Source of the DNA: a virus
Virus record (IMG/VR): IMGVR_UViG_3300047478_000036
Span: 1-21,701 of that record
Direction: 5' to 3' (one strand)
Length of the DNA stretch: 21,701 nucleotides
The notes beneath the pieces are model-generated. The model was not told the origin of the DNA and did not search any database. It was given only the letters and a program-made list of their open reading frames with translations. Of this stretch, positions 1 to 7,234 are shown one piece after another. Position 1 is the stretch's first letter, and every line of letters starts with the position of its first letter. A program made the position numbers and the translations under genes.

Positions 1-1244
1 CTAGTATTGAAGTACACGACATAATGTGTATGGTAGGTGAGATTGTTGTGGTAGGTGGGGTACGTCGTAGTGCTCTAATCTCCCTCTCTAATCTTACAGA
101 TCGTCGTATGCGTGAAGCTAAAATGGGAGCATGGTACAATGATAATCCACACCGAGGACTTGCTAACAACTCAGTTGCCTACACAGAACGACCAGATAGT
201 GAGACTTTCATGGAAGAATGGTTATCTTTGGTTAAATCAAAGTCAGGTGAACGAGGAATATTTAATCGTGTTGCTGCTCAAACTCAGGCTGCTAAATGGG
301 GACGACGTTCTAAAGATCACAGCTACGGAACCAATCCATGCTCAGAGATTATCCTACGTGATAAACAGTTCTGCAATCTTACGGAAGTGGTTGTACGGAA
401 CGGGGATACACTTGAATCTCTCGAACGTAAAGTTAAGTTAGCCTCTATCTTAGGTACTGTTCAATCTACTCTTAATAAGTTTAACTTCTTGAGTGAAGAG
501 TGGGTAGAGAATACTTCAGAAGAGCGTTTACTTGGTGTTAGTTTGACAGGTATTATGGACGCAGAGATTACCTCTAATCCTGATCCTCGATTACTAGAAT
601 ATTTACGTGGTATTGCTCGGAGAACTAATGAGGAACTTGCTGAAAAACTTGGTATTCCTGCTTCTGCTGCTATCACTGCTGTTAAGCCTTCAGGTACAGT
701 CAGTCAGTTGGTGGACAGTGCTAGTGGCATTCATGCTCGACACAATGACTATTACTTACGACGTATTCGTATGGACAAAAAGGATCCAATCTACGAGTAT
801 CTAAAAAGTAAAGGTGTTCCCGTAGAAGATGAAGCATTTAGACCTGATTCAACTGCTGTCTTTGGTTTCCCAATGAAGGCTCCAGTTGGTGCTATTACTC
901 GTAACTCTAAGTCAGCTATTGAACAGTTAGAGTTGTGGTTAATCTATCAGCGTCACTGGTGTGAACACAAACCCTCAGTCACTATCTCTGTAAAAGATGA
1001 AGAGTGGGTTGAAGTAGGTGCTTGGGTTTGGAAATACTTTGATGAAGTGAGTGGTGTATCTTTCTTACCTCACTCAAACCATACTTATGTACAGGCTCCT
1101 TATGAAGATATCGATGAAGAGACTTACAATAAGTTATTAAGCGAAATGCCAACAGATATTGATTGGAGTGATTTTATAGAACTCGATGATAATACTGAAG
1201 GTGCTCAACAATTAGCATGTGTATCGGGGGTATGTGAAATATGA
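1..1244 (+). CDS. nrdJ: Adenosylcobalamin-dependent (class II) ribonucleoside-triphosphate reductase, 3' part
   Basis: The enzyme reduces ribonucleotides to deoxyribonucleotides for phage DNA synthesis. The frame is open to the window edge (first full codon at base 3), so the N-terminal part lies outside; about 413 residues remain of a family whose monomers are about 740. The sequence shows NPCSEI followed eleven residues after its Cys by QFC. This matches the radical-carrying Cys, the catalytic Asn and Glu, and the second redox Cys of Lactobacillus RTPR (406/408/410/419 in that numbering, from memory). The extreme C-terminus has CVSGVC, the swinging redox Cys pair with the same spacing as 731/736. 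The block GGVRRSA and the later AVKPSGTVSQL also fit this family. The closest alternative is a dimeric class II NrdJ, but the C-terminal CxxxxC and the motif spacing favour the monomeric type. The stop overlaps the next start (ATGA). Confidence 0.93.
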   Translation, partial: SIEVHDIMCMVGEIVVVGGVRRSALISLSNLTDRRMREAKMGAWYNDNPHRGLANNSVAYTERPDSETFMEEWLSLVKSKSGERGIFNRVAAQTQAAKWGRRSKDHSYGTNPCSEIILRDKQFCNLTEVVVRNGDTLESLERKVKLASILGTVQSTLNKFNFLSEEWVENTSEERLLGVSLTGIMDAEITSNPDPRLLEYLRGIARRTNEELAEKLGIPASAAITAVKPSGTVSQLVDSASGIHARHNDYYLRRIRMDKKDPIYEYLKSKGVPVEDEAFRPDSTAVFGFPMKAPVGAITRNSKSAIEQLELWLIYQRHWCEHKPSVTISVKDEEWVEVGAWVWKYFDEVSGVSFLPHSNHTYVQAPYEDIDEETYNKLLSEMPTDIDWSDFIELDDNTEGAQQLACVSGVCEI

Positions 1245-1402
1245 TAGAATTTACGTGGGAAACACTAGGTGGTTTAGTCTTTGGTGCAGAACTTATGGAT
1301 AACCCTGAGTTCGATGTCAAAGAAGATAATCTAAAATGGGTACTAGTTCTTCATCTAGGTATACTGAGGTTAGTATTCAGTAAATACATTATAGAAAACT
1401 AA
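1241..1402 (+). CDS. Small protein (53 aa) translationally coupled to the RNR gene
   Basis: The ATG at 1241 overlaps the TGA of the reductase gene in the sequence ATGA, the usual sign of translational coupling. The frame then runs 53 codons to TAA at 1400-1402. The peptide begins MIEFTWETLGG, has an acidic middle (NPEFDVKEDN) and ends with a hydrophobic stretch, LKWVLVLHLGILRLVFSKY, that could be an amphipathic or membrane-associated helix. I do not recognise a family. Phage operons often place tiny accessory genes behind RNR genes (glutaredoxin-like or regulatory), but there is no CxxC here, so a redox role is not supported. It is the last gene before an intergenic region of about 135 bases that precedes the pqqA-like gene. 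Confidence 0.6.
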   Translation: MIEFTWETLGGLVFGAELMDNPEFDVKEDNLKWVLVLHLGILRLVFSKYIIEN

Positions 1403-1421
1403 TACTTTTACGTAGTGCTAA

Positions 1422-1461
1422 AAGCTTATACTATGCTATAATACTAGTATAGTATAAGTTT
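1422..1461. repeat. Inverted repeat surrounding a -10 box
   Basis: The 13-base arms at 1422-1434 and 1449-1461 are complementary at 12 of 13 positions, and the thirteenth can form G-U in RNA. The 14-base centre contains the TATAAT at 1437-1442. It could be an operator for a regulator of the downstream promoter, or a weak AT-rich terminator hairpin for the reductase operon. No run of T directly follows the right arm (ATGCTATTTT comes next), so I favour an operator, with low certainty. Confidence 0.55.
1434..1442 (+). promoter_or_regulatory. Extended -10 sigma-70 promoter upstream of the pqqA-like gene
   Basis: The sequence TGCTATAAT is a perfect extended -10 element. No good -35 box lies 16-18 bases upstream, which extended -10 promoters tolerate. 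The surrounding 12-mer TATGCTATAATA recurs exactly in the plus-strand promoter at 21540-21551. Transcription would start near 1449, giving a leader of about 90 bases before the pqqA-like ATG. Confidence 0.55.
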
Positions 1462-1464
1462 ATG

Positions 1465-1515
1465 CTATTTTGTGTGTAATAAATCAATAAATATTACAGA
1501 CAAACTATTTTGTGT
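1465..1515. repeat. 11-bp direct repeat pair at a 40-bp interval
   Basis: CTATTTTGTGT occurs at 1465-1475 and again at 1505-1515, exactly 40 bases apart, close to four helical turns, so both copies face the same side of the DNA. They lie between the -10 element and the ribosome binding site of the pqqA-like gene. The arrangement resembles a pair of protein binding sites, but nothing in the sequence identifies the protein. Confidence 0.5.
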
Positions 1516-1537
1516 AGTATATATTAAGGAGTATGTT

Positions 1538-1609
1538 ATGTGGAAATCACCATCAGCAACAGAAATGCGCTTTGGCTTTGAAGTTACAATGTATGTAATG
1601 AATAAATAG
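1538..1609 (+). CDS. pqqA: PqqA-like peptide, precursor of pyrroloquinoline quinone
   Basis: A 23-codon gene, ATG 1538 to TAG 1607-1609, preceded by AAGGAG at 1526-1531 with 6 bases of spacing, an excellent ribosome binding site. The peptide starts MWKSP and carries RFGFEVTMY followed by VMNK. PqqA peptides are 22-24 residues, start MW.KP, and hold the conserved R-x-G-x-E-V-T-x-Y block. Glu15 and Tyr19 here fall at the positions of the Glu and Tyr that the radical SAM enzyme PqqE, with chaperone PqqD, cross-links to build PQQ. All the key residues I know of are present. PQQ is the cofactor of periplasmic methanol, glucose and alcohol dehydrogenases. No pqqB-E gene is in the window, so the peptide would depend on the host's enzymes. 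The chance of this motif arising at random, with a good ribosome binding site, is small. The match is from memory of family sequences and was not searched. Confidence 0.88.
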   Translation: MWKSPSATEMRFGFEVTMYVMNK

Positions 1610-1638
1610 GGTCAAATCTTCATAGACACTACTAGAAG

Positions 1639-1708
1639 GGGCTACAACGAGTTTAGAGTATATTTTGATAGCAGTACATCAACCTATAATTTAAATGCGT
1701 TGTAGCTC
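1639..1708. other. 70-nt long imperfect hairpin at the convergent junction
   Basis: Bases 1639-1708 fold on themselves almost completely. The outer stem is 11 bp (GCTACAACG against CGTTGTAGC plus two more pairs). After one A/G mismatch come seven pairs (1651-1657 with 1690-1696), a G/A mismatch, four pairs (1659-1662 with 1685-1688), two mismatches, then TTGAT against ATCAA, with an 8-base loop at 1670-1677. That is about 27 pairs, three of them G-U. It lies 29 bases after the pqqA-like stop and 17 bases beyond the end of the minus-strand virion block. A bidirectional terminator or processing hairpin is the simplest reading. The plus-strand side is followed by ATTTTA, so a U tract is weak. 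The remaining bases of this gap (1610-1638 and 1709-1725) show nothing else. Confidence 0.6.
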
Positions 1709-1725
1709 GATTTTAGAGGTCACTT

Positions 1726-4700
1726 TTACATGTAATCGTCAAATAAACCGAACAATCTACCTCTTTTAGCTTTTGTTGCTTCTAAAGCTGCTTTCTCTTG
1801 TAAATTCTCAGCTCTAGTTTCTGCACGAGCCCTTCTTTCTTTTTCTACATCTACAGGATCTCTTAAATTAGCATTTGGTTTACCATAAATTGGGAACCCA
1901 GCAGAAGAATAAAGAATCCGTTTTGTCGCTTCACCTTCTGGAGCTTGTAAAGCAGAGCCTACAGAGAAAGGTAATCCTAGTTTAGCAACAGCTACAGCTT
2001 TATCTAGATAATTTCCATTTCTTTTATCCATTATCTCCATACCTGCTTTAGGAACAAAACCTAATTTACCTTGAAGTGTTGAACCAAAGTCCATCATCCA
2101 GTGTACAGACTCCATAGAGTGTTTAGCTAACTGTTGAGTTGTACCATCTTCATGTAGAATACGAGTTGGATCCTCATTCTCCCATATGTATTGACCTGCA
2201 GTATACATATTGATACCATTAAGAAGAGTTAGATACAAGAGACCTGTATTTATTACATATCTACGAGCTAAATCACCCTTATTCATAGGCTTCATTATAC
2301 CCTTAACACCACCCTTAATATCCCAAGCTTTAGGATTAAGCATCTCTTTAGGTAAACCACTAGTAAATGCTCTTAAAGTAGATGTAGTCCAATCAGGGGC
2401 AAACAATGCAATCTGTGCCCAAGCTCTATTCTCTATTCCAGAAGCTTTAATAGCTTGATTTCTAAGGAATCTATTCTCAATAGAGTTTGCTGCTTGTAAC
2501 CATTGCAAACCACCCATAGTATCATTTACAGATGTAGCAATTTCTTTAGCTACAGCATCTCTAGCTACATTCCACTCAGGATTAACTGTATTATCAGGAA
2601 GATACTTCTCTACCTTAAGGTTGCGTTCAGCATTAGATAGAAGGTGATTAAAGAGTAAGAGTTTACCACCAGTATGCATGTAATCCCAAGTAAATGTATT
2701 CATTTTCTCAAGAATATACTTATCTAAAGGATGTGTTATTCTTTGAAGTAACTTGCCTTCTTTGTTGCCTAGAATCTTAGAGTCAGCCCAAGCAGATATA
2801 TCAGCAATTACAGAACGATTAATATCCTCAGTACCTAGTTTAACACCAGACTTCATGGCATAGTTAACTTCAGGATCCATGTCTGCTTTCTTAAACTCAG
2901 CTACAGCTTTACGGATACCACTACCTGCAGTAATTATTTCTTTAAAAGCCAACTTAGGTGAAGCACCTGCTACAGCCCAAGCTAAAGATGGAGCATGGAA
3001 CAAAGACCCAGCAACGTTAAGAGCTTTTGTAAGCATAGCAGTCTCAAGCATAGCACTCTTAACAGTACCTATGTCTGATCTTTGGAACATATGGTCTAGT
3101 ACAGGAGCTATACTTGGATGTACAAACTGACCTTCTATTTGTTTATTTCCAGGACCATTGTAAGTTACATACTTATTCTGAAAAGCAATAGCAGGATCAG
3201 AAGTAACCAAAGGATTACCCTTAAAGTCTTTAGTAGCCTTAAGTTGATCTACAATACCTTTCTGAGCAATAGAAGTAGTGATAGCCTTGTGATAAGCCTC
3301 AAATACTAAAGCTGCATCTGTATGAACGTAAAGGTTAGCACCAATGGAGTTCAAACGATCTTGTAAATCTCTAGCTGTCTTATAGATACGAGTATTAGAA
3401 GAGTCTGTTTTAAAGATCTCAGGCTTCTCTTTGTATAGGTTCTCTATAATCTTAGCTGTAGCTTCTTTAGGTAGATTACTTTTAGATGAGTCAATCAAGT
3501 GAGTAAAGTAGTTGTACACTAGACCTTGAGTAACACCTGCATCACGAGCAGCAACACCATCTTTAAATAGGAGTTCACGTAGTTTATTAGCAGGTTCTAT
3601 TAAATGTTCTTGAGATCCAGACTTAAGTTTCTCAAGGTAATACTCTTGGTTCTTAATAGTCTTAAAGATAGGATTACTTGAGTCACCTTTAACAGTCTCA
3701 GACATAATCTTCTTAGCAGTAAGAGACTTCTCTAGATTAGTGATTCTTTTTAATCTTTCTGCATCTGTAAGAAGTTTAGTGTAAGGTCCAGGTTCATCTA
3801 TAGATCTAAAGATATCCTTTAAAGACTCTTCTTTGTTACCTGTAATAACACGAACAGCATCTGATATCTTTTTGGCTTTGAGAGCCTCGACATCAATCAT
3901 GTTCTGAGCTTCACTTACTTTATTAGCAACATCTCTAGGTAAATCTTCAGCCATAACCTCAGCTTCAGCTGCAGTCTTAAACTCTTCTTTAGGTTTAACC
4001 TCTACTCTAGAAGGTCTAACAGCCTCTCCTACTGCTTTAGCTAGACCAGCAAATGCACCAAACTGAGCAGCAGTATTAGTAGCAGCTTGTGTATCAAATT
4101 GAGAACGCTCACCTCTAGCCATCTCAGCAGATTGAGCAGCAAGTTCAGCACCGCCACCAATAGCAGCAGCTCTAGCAGCTTTAGTAGAAACAGCAGCAGC
4201 TTTTCCTGCAATAGGAGCTACCTTAGCAGCAGCAGTTATATACTTAGAACTAAGAGCAGCTAACTTAGCAGGAGTAGCCTCCCAAAGTCCAGGAATCAAC
4301 ATCCAAGGGTCTACTATAATACCTGTGTATAGATCTTGAACCACACCCATAGGATGCTCTTTAGCTGCAGTAACTAATGCACCAAAGGATTCAGATACAG
4401 AAGGAGTGTTAGCATCAGGTAGGATTTCTTTACCTTTACCAGTTAAGATACGACCAGCAAACCCAGCTTTAAAGTCTTCCTTAGAAGGAATAAATTGAAA
4501 TGGTTTATCAGTAGAACCTACTTTAGGTATCTCAGCTGAAGTATCAGTAACTGGAGCAGTACTCCAATCTACTACTCTATTAGCAATAGGAGCAGTATTC
4601 CAGTCAATACTAGAAGCAGTTTTAGGAGGAGCACCCATAGCTGAGTAGTCCTCACCTCTTTCTGTAACACTAGATACTTCAGTATTTTGTTTAAACTCAG

Positions 4701-4773
4701 GTACAGCAAAGTCTTCCTCAGTCAAAGGATTACTAGAAGCAATTGGTGCGGTACTCCAATCTACTGTTGCCAT
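1726..4773 (-). CDS. Large putative internal virion (DNA ejection) protein
   Basis: This 1015-residue protein is the last gene of the virion block, the place T7-like phages use for the gp16-type core protein that is ejected into the host with the DNA. The N-terminus holds three copies of an eight-residue motif, (V/I)DW(S/N)TAP(I/V), at residues 4-11, 56-63 and 68-75, in an otherwise disordered acidic stretch. An Ala-rich segment follows at roughly 160-255. The central part (about 285-540) is charged and helical. The last 400 residues include several hydrophobic helices, for example LYLTLLNGINMYTAGQYIW, compatible with membrane insertion. I see no lysozyme or transglycosylase motif at the N-terminus, unlike T7 gp16. 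The ATG at 4773 follows the previous stop by one base. The function rests on position, size and composition, not on a recognised domain. Confidence 0.7.
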   Translation of the reverse strand: MATVDWSTAPIASSNPLTEEDFAVPEFKQNTEVSSVTERGEDYSAMGAPPKTASSIDWNTAPIANRVVDWSTAPVTDTSAEIPKVGSTDKPFQFIPSKEDFKAGFAGRILTGKGKEILPDANTPSVSESFGALVTAAKEHPMGVVQDLYTGIIVDPWMLIPGLWEATPAKLAALSSKYITAAAKVAPIAGKAAAVSTKAARAAAIGGGAELAAQSAEMARGERSQFDTQAATNTAAQFGAFAGLAKAVGEAVRPSRVEVKPKEEFKTAAEAEVMAEDLPRDVANKVSEAQNMIDVEALKAKKISDAVRVITGNKEESLKDIFRSIDEPGPYTKLLTDAERLKRITNLEKSLTAKKIMSETVKGDSSNPIFKTIKNQEYYLEKLKSGSQEHLIEPANKLRELLFKDGVAARDAGVTQGLVYNYFTHLIDSSKSNLPKEATAKIIENLYKEKPEIFKTDSSNTRIYKTARDLQDRLNSIGANLYVHTDAALVFEAYHKAITTSIAQKGIVDQLKATKDFKGNPLVTSDPAIAFQNKYVTYNGPGNKQIEGQFVHPSIAPVLDHMFQRSDIGTVKSAMLETAMLTKALNVAGSLFHAPSLAWAVAGASPKLAFKEIITAGSGIRKAVAEFKKADMDPEVNYAMKSGVKLGTEDINRSVIADISAWADSKILGNKEGKLLQRITHPLDKYILEKMNTFTWDYMHTGGKLLLFNHLLSNAERNLKVEKYLPDNTVNPEWNVARDAVAKEIATSVNDTMGGLQWLQAANSIENRFLRNQAIKASGIENRAWAQIALFAPDWTTSTLRAFTSGLPKEMLNPKAWDIKGGVKGIMKPMNKGDLARRYVINTGLLYLTLLNGINMYTAGQYIWENEDPTRILHEDGTTQQLAKHSMESVHWMMDFGSTLQGKLGFVPKAGMEIMDKRNGNYLDKAVAVAKLGLPFSVGSALQAPEGEATKRILYSSAGFPIYGKPNANLRDPVDVEKERRARAETRAENLQEKAALEATKAKRGRLFGLFDDYM

Positions 4774-4774
4774 A

Positions 4775-6031
4775 TTATTTTACAATCCCGTTAGATCTTG
4801 CCCATTCAGTAAGTGCTTTCTGTTTTGCAGGATTACCTTTAAGAGCAGCAAACTCTTTTGTATACCTATCATAGTTAGATAGAGTACCTTGAGGTTGAGG
4901 AGTAGCTCCTGGAGTAGGACTATATGCCTGAGCATTAGTAGAAATAACATCATTAAACTGTTGTCTAAAGGAAGAGTTTTGTGACTCAATCTCAGACTTA
5001 GTAGCCATGATTGTTTTTTTCTTAGCTTCAAGAATATTTATATTTGCTTGAACTGTCTCTTTATCTTCACCCGCAAAGTTAATCTTAGTTCTAAAGTTAT
5101 CTAAAGATCTATCAATCTGTTCTATATCATCACTTAATTGTTTAACCTGATCATCACCAGCTTTAACACGAGCCTCAATATCTTTACGAGCAGCTACAGA
5201 TTTACGGAATGCTAAGTTTGAATACTTAAATCCAAGTTCTTTATCTAATTTAGCCATATTTGCTTTAGCTCTAATACCAGCTCCCTCTACTACAGCAGCT
5301 GCTTTAATTATAGCATTATCTTTAGAAGCTTCTATTGTCTTAAGTTGACGTTGTTCCATAGAAGTAGTAGCAGCAGTCTCAGCACCATTAATATCATTAT
5401 TTAACTGCGCTTCCCAGGCAGTCTCAGGTAAAGCACGAAGTTTATCTGCCTCTTCCTTACCCATAGCTTGTTCATACTTAGCCACATAGTTATCCCAGAA
5501 CTGTTTCTTAAGTTCAGGTCTATCTTTAGATACTGTTTTAAATGCTTCTAAAGTACCATTAGCTTGTGAACCTATGTATTTAGCAGCTTGTATATTCTGA
5601 GTTAGAGTATCTAATCTACCTTTATTATTCTTAGTAATAATATCTTGAGCTACAGCTTGAGCTTTCATTCTGTAGTTAATTGCTTCTTTTGTATGACCTC
5701 TTGCAGCTAGTTCGTCAGCTACCTTATTTAAAGCAGCTGCAGGATCTTTAATATCTTCTTCTGAAAGAGATTTAAATATAGAATCTAAGTCATTAGCTTT
5801 ACGTAACTCTGGATCAGCAGCTTGTCCACCAAATAAAGTAGTAAGACCATTAGTAATAGAACGATCTAACTTACCTTTATAGTAACCTTCAGCTGCTCTA
5901 GGATCCATGTTACCCATAGCAATAGCTTCTTTAAGATAAATGTTTTCTTTATCTTGTTTGTACTGACTAGCATAAGTACCTAGATCTTGTATTTCCCACT
6001 CACCAGGCATTAATTGATTTGCTTGTGCCAT
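4775..6031 (-). CDS. Putative internal virion protein, coiled-coil rich
   Basis: A 418-residue protein in the gp15 position of a T7-like order, between the S74-containing protein and the large ejection protein. It is almost entirely charged and helical, without a signal peptide or membrane segment. Ala- and Lys-rich helices fill residues about 100-290, a strong coiled-coil-like stretch (DIEQIDRSLDNFRTKIN and neighbours) covers about 290-355, and a Pro/Gln-rich linker (SPTPGATPQPQG) precedes a short C-terminal helix. The ATG at 6031 has GGAG nine bases upstream; this overlaps the end of the preceding gene. No enzyme motif is seen. The role in the core or ejection complex is inferred from location and composition; a tail-associated structural protein is the alternative. 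Confidence 0.65.
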   Translation of the reverse strand: MAQANQLMPGEWEIQDLGTYASQYKQDKENIYLKEAIAMGNMDPRAAEGYYKGKLDRSITNGLTTLFGGQAADPELRKANDLDSIFKSLSEEDIKDPAAALNKVADELAARGHTKEAINYRMKAQAVAQDIITKNNKGRLDTLTQNIQAAKYIGSQANGTLEAFKTVSKDRPELKKQFWDNYVAKYEQAMGKEEADKLRALPETAWEAQLNNDINGAETAATTSMEQRQLKTIEASKDNAIIKAAAVVEGAGIRAKANMAKLDKELGFKYSNLAFRKSVAARKDIEARVKAGDDQVKQLSDDIEQIDRSLDNFRTKINFAGEDKETVQANINILEAKKKTIMATKSEIESQNSSFRQQFNDVISTNAQAYSPTPGATPQPQGTLSNYDRYTKEFAALKGNPAKQKALTEWARSNGIVK

Positions 6032-6035
6032 GTAT

Positions 6036-7214
6036 TTAAACTCCTAGTAAAGCATAATTAACTGCTTTATACCCATTAATCAATCTAACAGCTTCAGGCA
6101 TTACTTTCTCTACCTCATCAGCCATTACACCAGTACCTTTTTCATTCCAAACATAATCCCAAGAGTATTTATTTAAACCATTTTTATACTTACCTATTAG
6201 TTTAATATTCTTTTTGAGTCGTTTATCTGAGTACATCCAATCAGCTTTACCACCTGCATACTCATTACCTGATCCAGTACCACCAACAGATCCACCAAAC
6301 AAACCACCCCAATCCATGTTACTTGCACTATTAATCAAATCACCCCATTGGTTAGCCTTAGCATTAGATTTATAAAGGGCATTTAAGTAATTAGTTTGAT
6401 TAATACCAGCATTGATCTGACCTGCATTTTGATTAGCAGTAGTAGATAGATTACCAAAGTTCATACCAGCAGTCATAGTATTGGCACCTAAAGTCTCAAT
6501 ATTGCTTCCATAACCAAACAGAGTATTAGCTGTTTCATAAGGTTGCGTAGCATATGATTGACCTAGACCATATAAAGCACCTGCTTGAGTAAGAGTATCT
6601 GCTTGGATAGAACGAGCTCTATCTTCTGCTCCTACAGCTAAAGCTGCATTCTGTTGTTCACGAGCCATTGCTAGTGCATATTGTTGAGGGTTAACATAAC
6701 CACCACCCATACCAACACCTTGACCCAAGGTCCCACCACTAAACTGAAGATCATTTAAACGACTAGATTCTTGAGCACGACCTGGTTCTAATAGATTTAT
6801 TTGACTACTTAAGTAGTCTTGAGTCATAGCACCAATGTCCATATTGGTAGCTTGATCAAACAATCCCTTACCATAATCTGATACTTGTGCAGCATAAGCT
6901 AACTGATCAGCAGAGGGCATAGCACCTGTAGCACCTGCATAAAACTTATCTCTGAATGCTTTCATTTCAGGAGTTAGTTCATATGTAGCAGTCTTATTAG
7001 TCTCATCTATAGTAGATGTACCATAACCTGATTTTATACTATAAGGAGTAAACCCAGGAACATTGGGAGATTGACCACTACCTCCACCTCCGCCTCCACC
7101 ACTAAGAAGACCTTGAGCACCTCCTGCAACTGCACCCCAAGGATTACCACCAGAGGTAACAAAACCTTTAACAGCTCCTTTAAGACCCTTACCTATTTTT
7201 TTAAGTAATCCCAT
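6036..7214 (-). CDS. Virion protein with C-terminal peptidase S74 intramolecular chaperone domain
   Basis: A 392-residue protein in the T7 gp14 position. It begins with a cationic amphipathic helix (MGLLKKIGKGLKGAVKGF) and a glycine run (about 39-48). Residues 50-320 are rich in Gln, Asn, Ala and Gly. The last 64 residues are a clear S74 chaperone domain: SDKRLKKNI at 329-337, GVMADEVEKVMPEAV in the middle and VNYALL near the end. In this family the Ser of SD and the Lys five residues later (Ser329, Lys334) form the self-cleavage dyad, and the domain is released after helping a trimer fold. S74 domains are best known on tail spikes and fibres, so this could be a spike-like protein. Position and the amphipathic start suggest a small core or membrane-active virion protein. 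The ATG follows AAGG by about ten bases. Confidence 0.75.
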   Translation of the reverse strand: MGLLKKIGKGLKGAVKGFVTSGGNPWGAVAGGAQGLLSGGGGGGGSGQSPNVPGFTPYSIKSGYGTSTIDETNKTATYELTPEMKAFRDKFYAGATGAMPSADQLAYAAQVSDYGKGLFDQATNMDIGAMTQDYLSSQINLLEPGRAQESSRLNDLQFSGGTLGQGVGMGGGYVNPQQYALAMAREQQNAALAVGAEDRARSIQADTLTQAGALYGLGQSYATQPYETANTLFGYGSNIETLGANTMTAGMNFGNLSTTANQNAGQINAGINQTNYLNALYKSNAKANQWGDLINSASNMDWGGLFGGSVGGTGSGNEYAGGKADWMYSDKRLKKNIKLIGKYKNGLNKYSWDYVWNEKGTGVMADEVEKVMPEAVRLINGYKAVNYALLGV

Positions 7215-7234
7215 TTTATTTTACCTTATAATAA

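Noticed and set aside
1610-1725. Mobile element end or miniature transposon for the long hairpin
   Set aside because: No target-site duplication or second copy was found by eye, so a terminator or RNA structure is simpler.
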